DNA from: Pseudomonadota bacterium
Lineage (GTDB): Bacteria > Pseudomonadota > Alphaproteobacteria > Sphingomonadales > Sphingomonadaceae
Length of the DNA: 5,835 nucleotides
Assembly (NCBI GenBank): GCA_030271565.1
Contig: JARXKR010000138.1
Coordinates: forward strand, 1 to 5,835
Reading direction: 5' to 3'
Below are positions 5,769 through 5,835 of this stretch, in pieces (within the stretch, counting starts at the first letter, position 1; every line of letters starts with the position of its first letter). The position numbers and the translations under genes were made by a program. Under the pieces are notes generated by a model. That model saw nothing but the letters and a program-made list of their open reading frames with translations, was not told the origin of the DNA and ran no database searches.

Positions 5769-5780
5769 AGCGCCGCGTGA

Positions 5781-5835
5781 GGGCCCTTAGCTCAGTCGGT
5801 AGAGCAACTGACTTTTAATCAGTAGGTCGCTGGTT
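5781..5835 (+). tRNA. tRNA-Lys(TTT), 5' part, cut by the window edge
   Basis: The sequence folds as the first 55 bases of a tRNA. The acceptor 5' strand is GGGCCCT (5781..5787), followed by TA. The D arm is GCTC/GAGC (5790..5793, 5802..5805) with loop AGTCGGTA. The anticodon stem is ACTGA/TCAGT (5807..5811, 5819..5823) around loop CTTTTAA, with anticodon TTT at 5814..5816. The variable region is AGGTC, and the T arm opens with GCTGG TT at the edge. Anticodon TTT reads lysine AAA and AAG codons. The 3' third, including the T loop and acceptor 3' strand, lies outside the window. It begins 12 bp after the folK stop codon. Confidence 0.97.

Noticed and set aside
1..5835. A defence system, biosynthetic cluster or other novel multi-gene system
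   Set aside because: Every gene belongs to a known family, and apart from the acylase each has a housekeeping role. No shared pathway links the neighbours, so I see no basis for such a claim.

Overview
The window reads as an ordinary, GC-rich chromosomal stretch of an alphaproteobacterium, most likely from the Sphingomonadales (sphingomonad/Erythrobacter-like). The reasons are the base composition, the GC-ending codon use, a DUF1674/SDHAF4-type gene next to rsmB, and a FolK with a short Arg/Pro-rich tail. The taxon is inferred from gene style and neighbourhood, not from a database match.

Layout, left to right. (1) The first 40 codons of a leftward gene (<1..122) encode the N-terminal part of a DUF1674/SDHAF4-like succinate dehydrogenase assembly factor, cut by the window edge. 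(2) It diverges across 55 bp from rsmB (178..1410, +), the 16S rRNA m5C967 methyltransferase. (3) After 68 bp comes a secreted penicillin-acylase/AHL-acylase family Ntn hydrolase (1479..3605, +) with a clear signal peptide and a complete set of catalytic residues. (4) Between this gene and the convergent msrA (3790..4320, -) lies a structured extragenic repeat of about 158 bp (3615..3772). It has perfect 21-bp inverted arms enclosing three further hairpins. (5) msrA diverges across 100 bp from aguB (4421..5272, +), N-carbamoylputrescine amidase. (6) aguB is followed after one base by folK (5274..5768, +), which appears to start at TTG and to be translationally coupled. (7) A tRNA-Lys(TTT) gene begins 12 bp after folK and runs off the right edge. 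Its probable promoter overlaps the 3' end of folK.

Functionally this is a set of housekeeping genes: respiratory complex II assembly, rRNA modification, methionine sulfoxide repair, polyamine synthesis from agmatine, folate synthesis and a lysine tRNA. One periplasmic acylase of unknown substrate sits among them. I see no phage, transposase, CRISPR array, toxin-antitoxin or defence genes. The only structure not explained by known genes is the branched inverted-repeat element between the acylase and msrA. It is probably a dispersed family member (REP/MITE-like) that may also terminate transcription from both sides.
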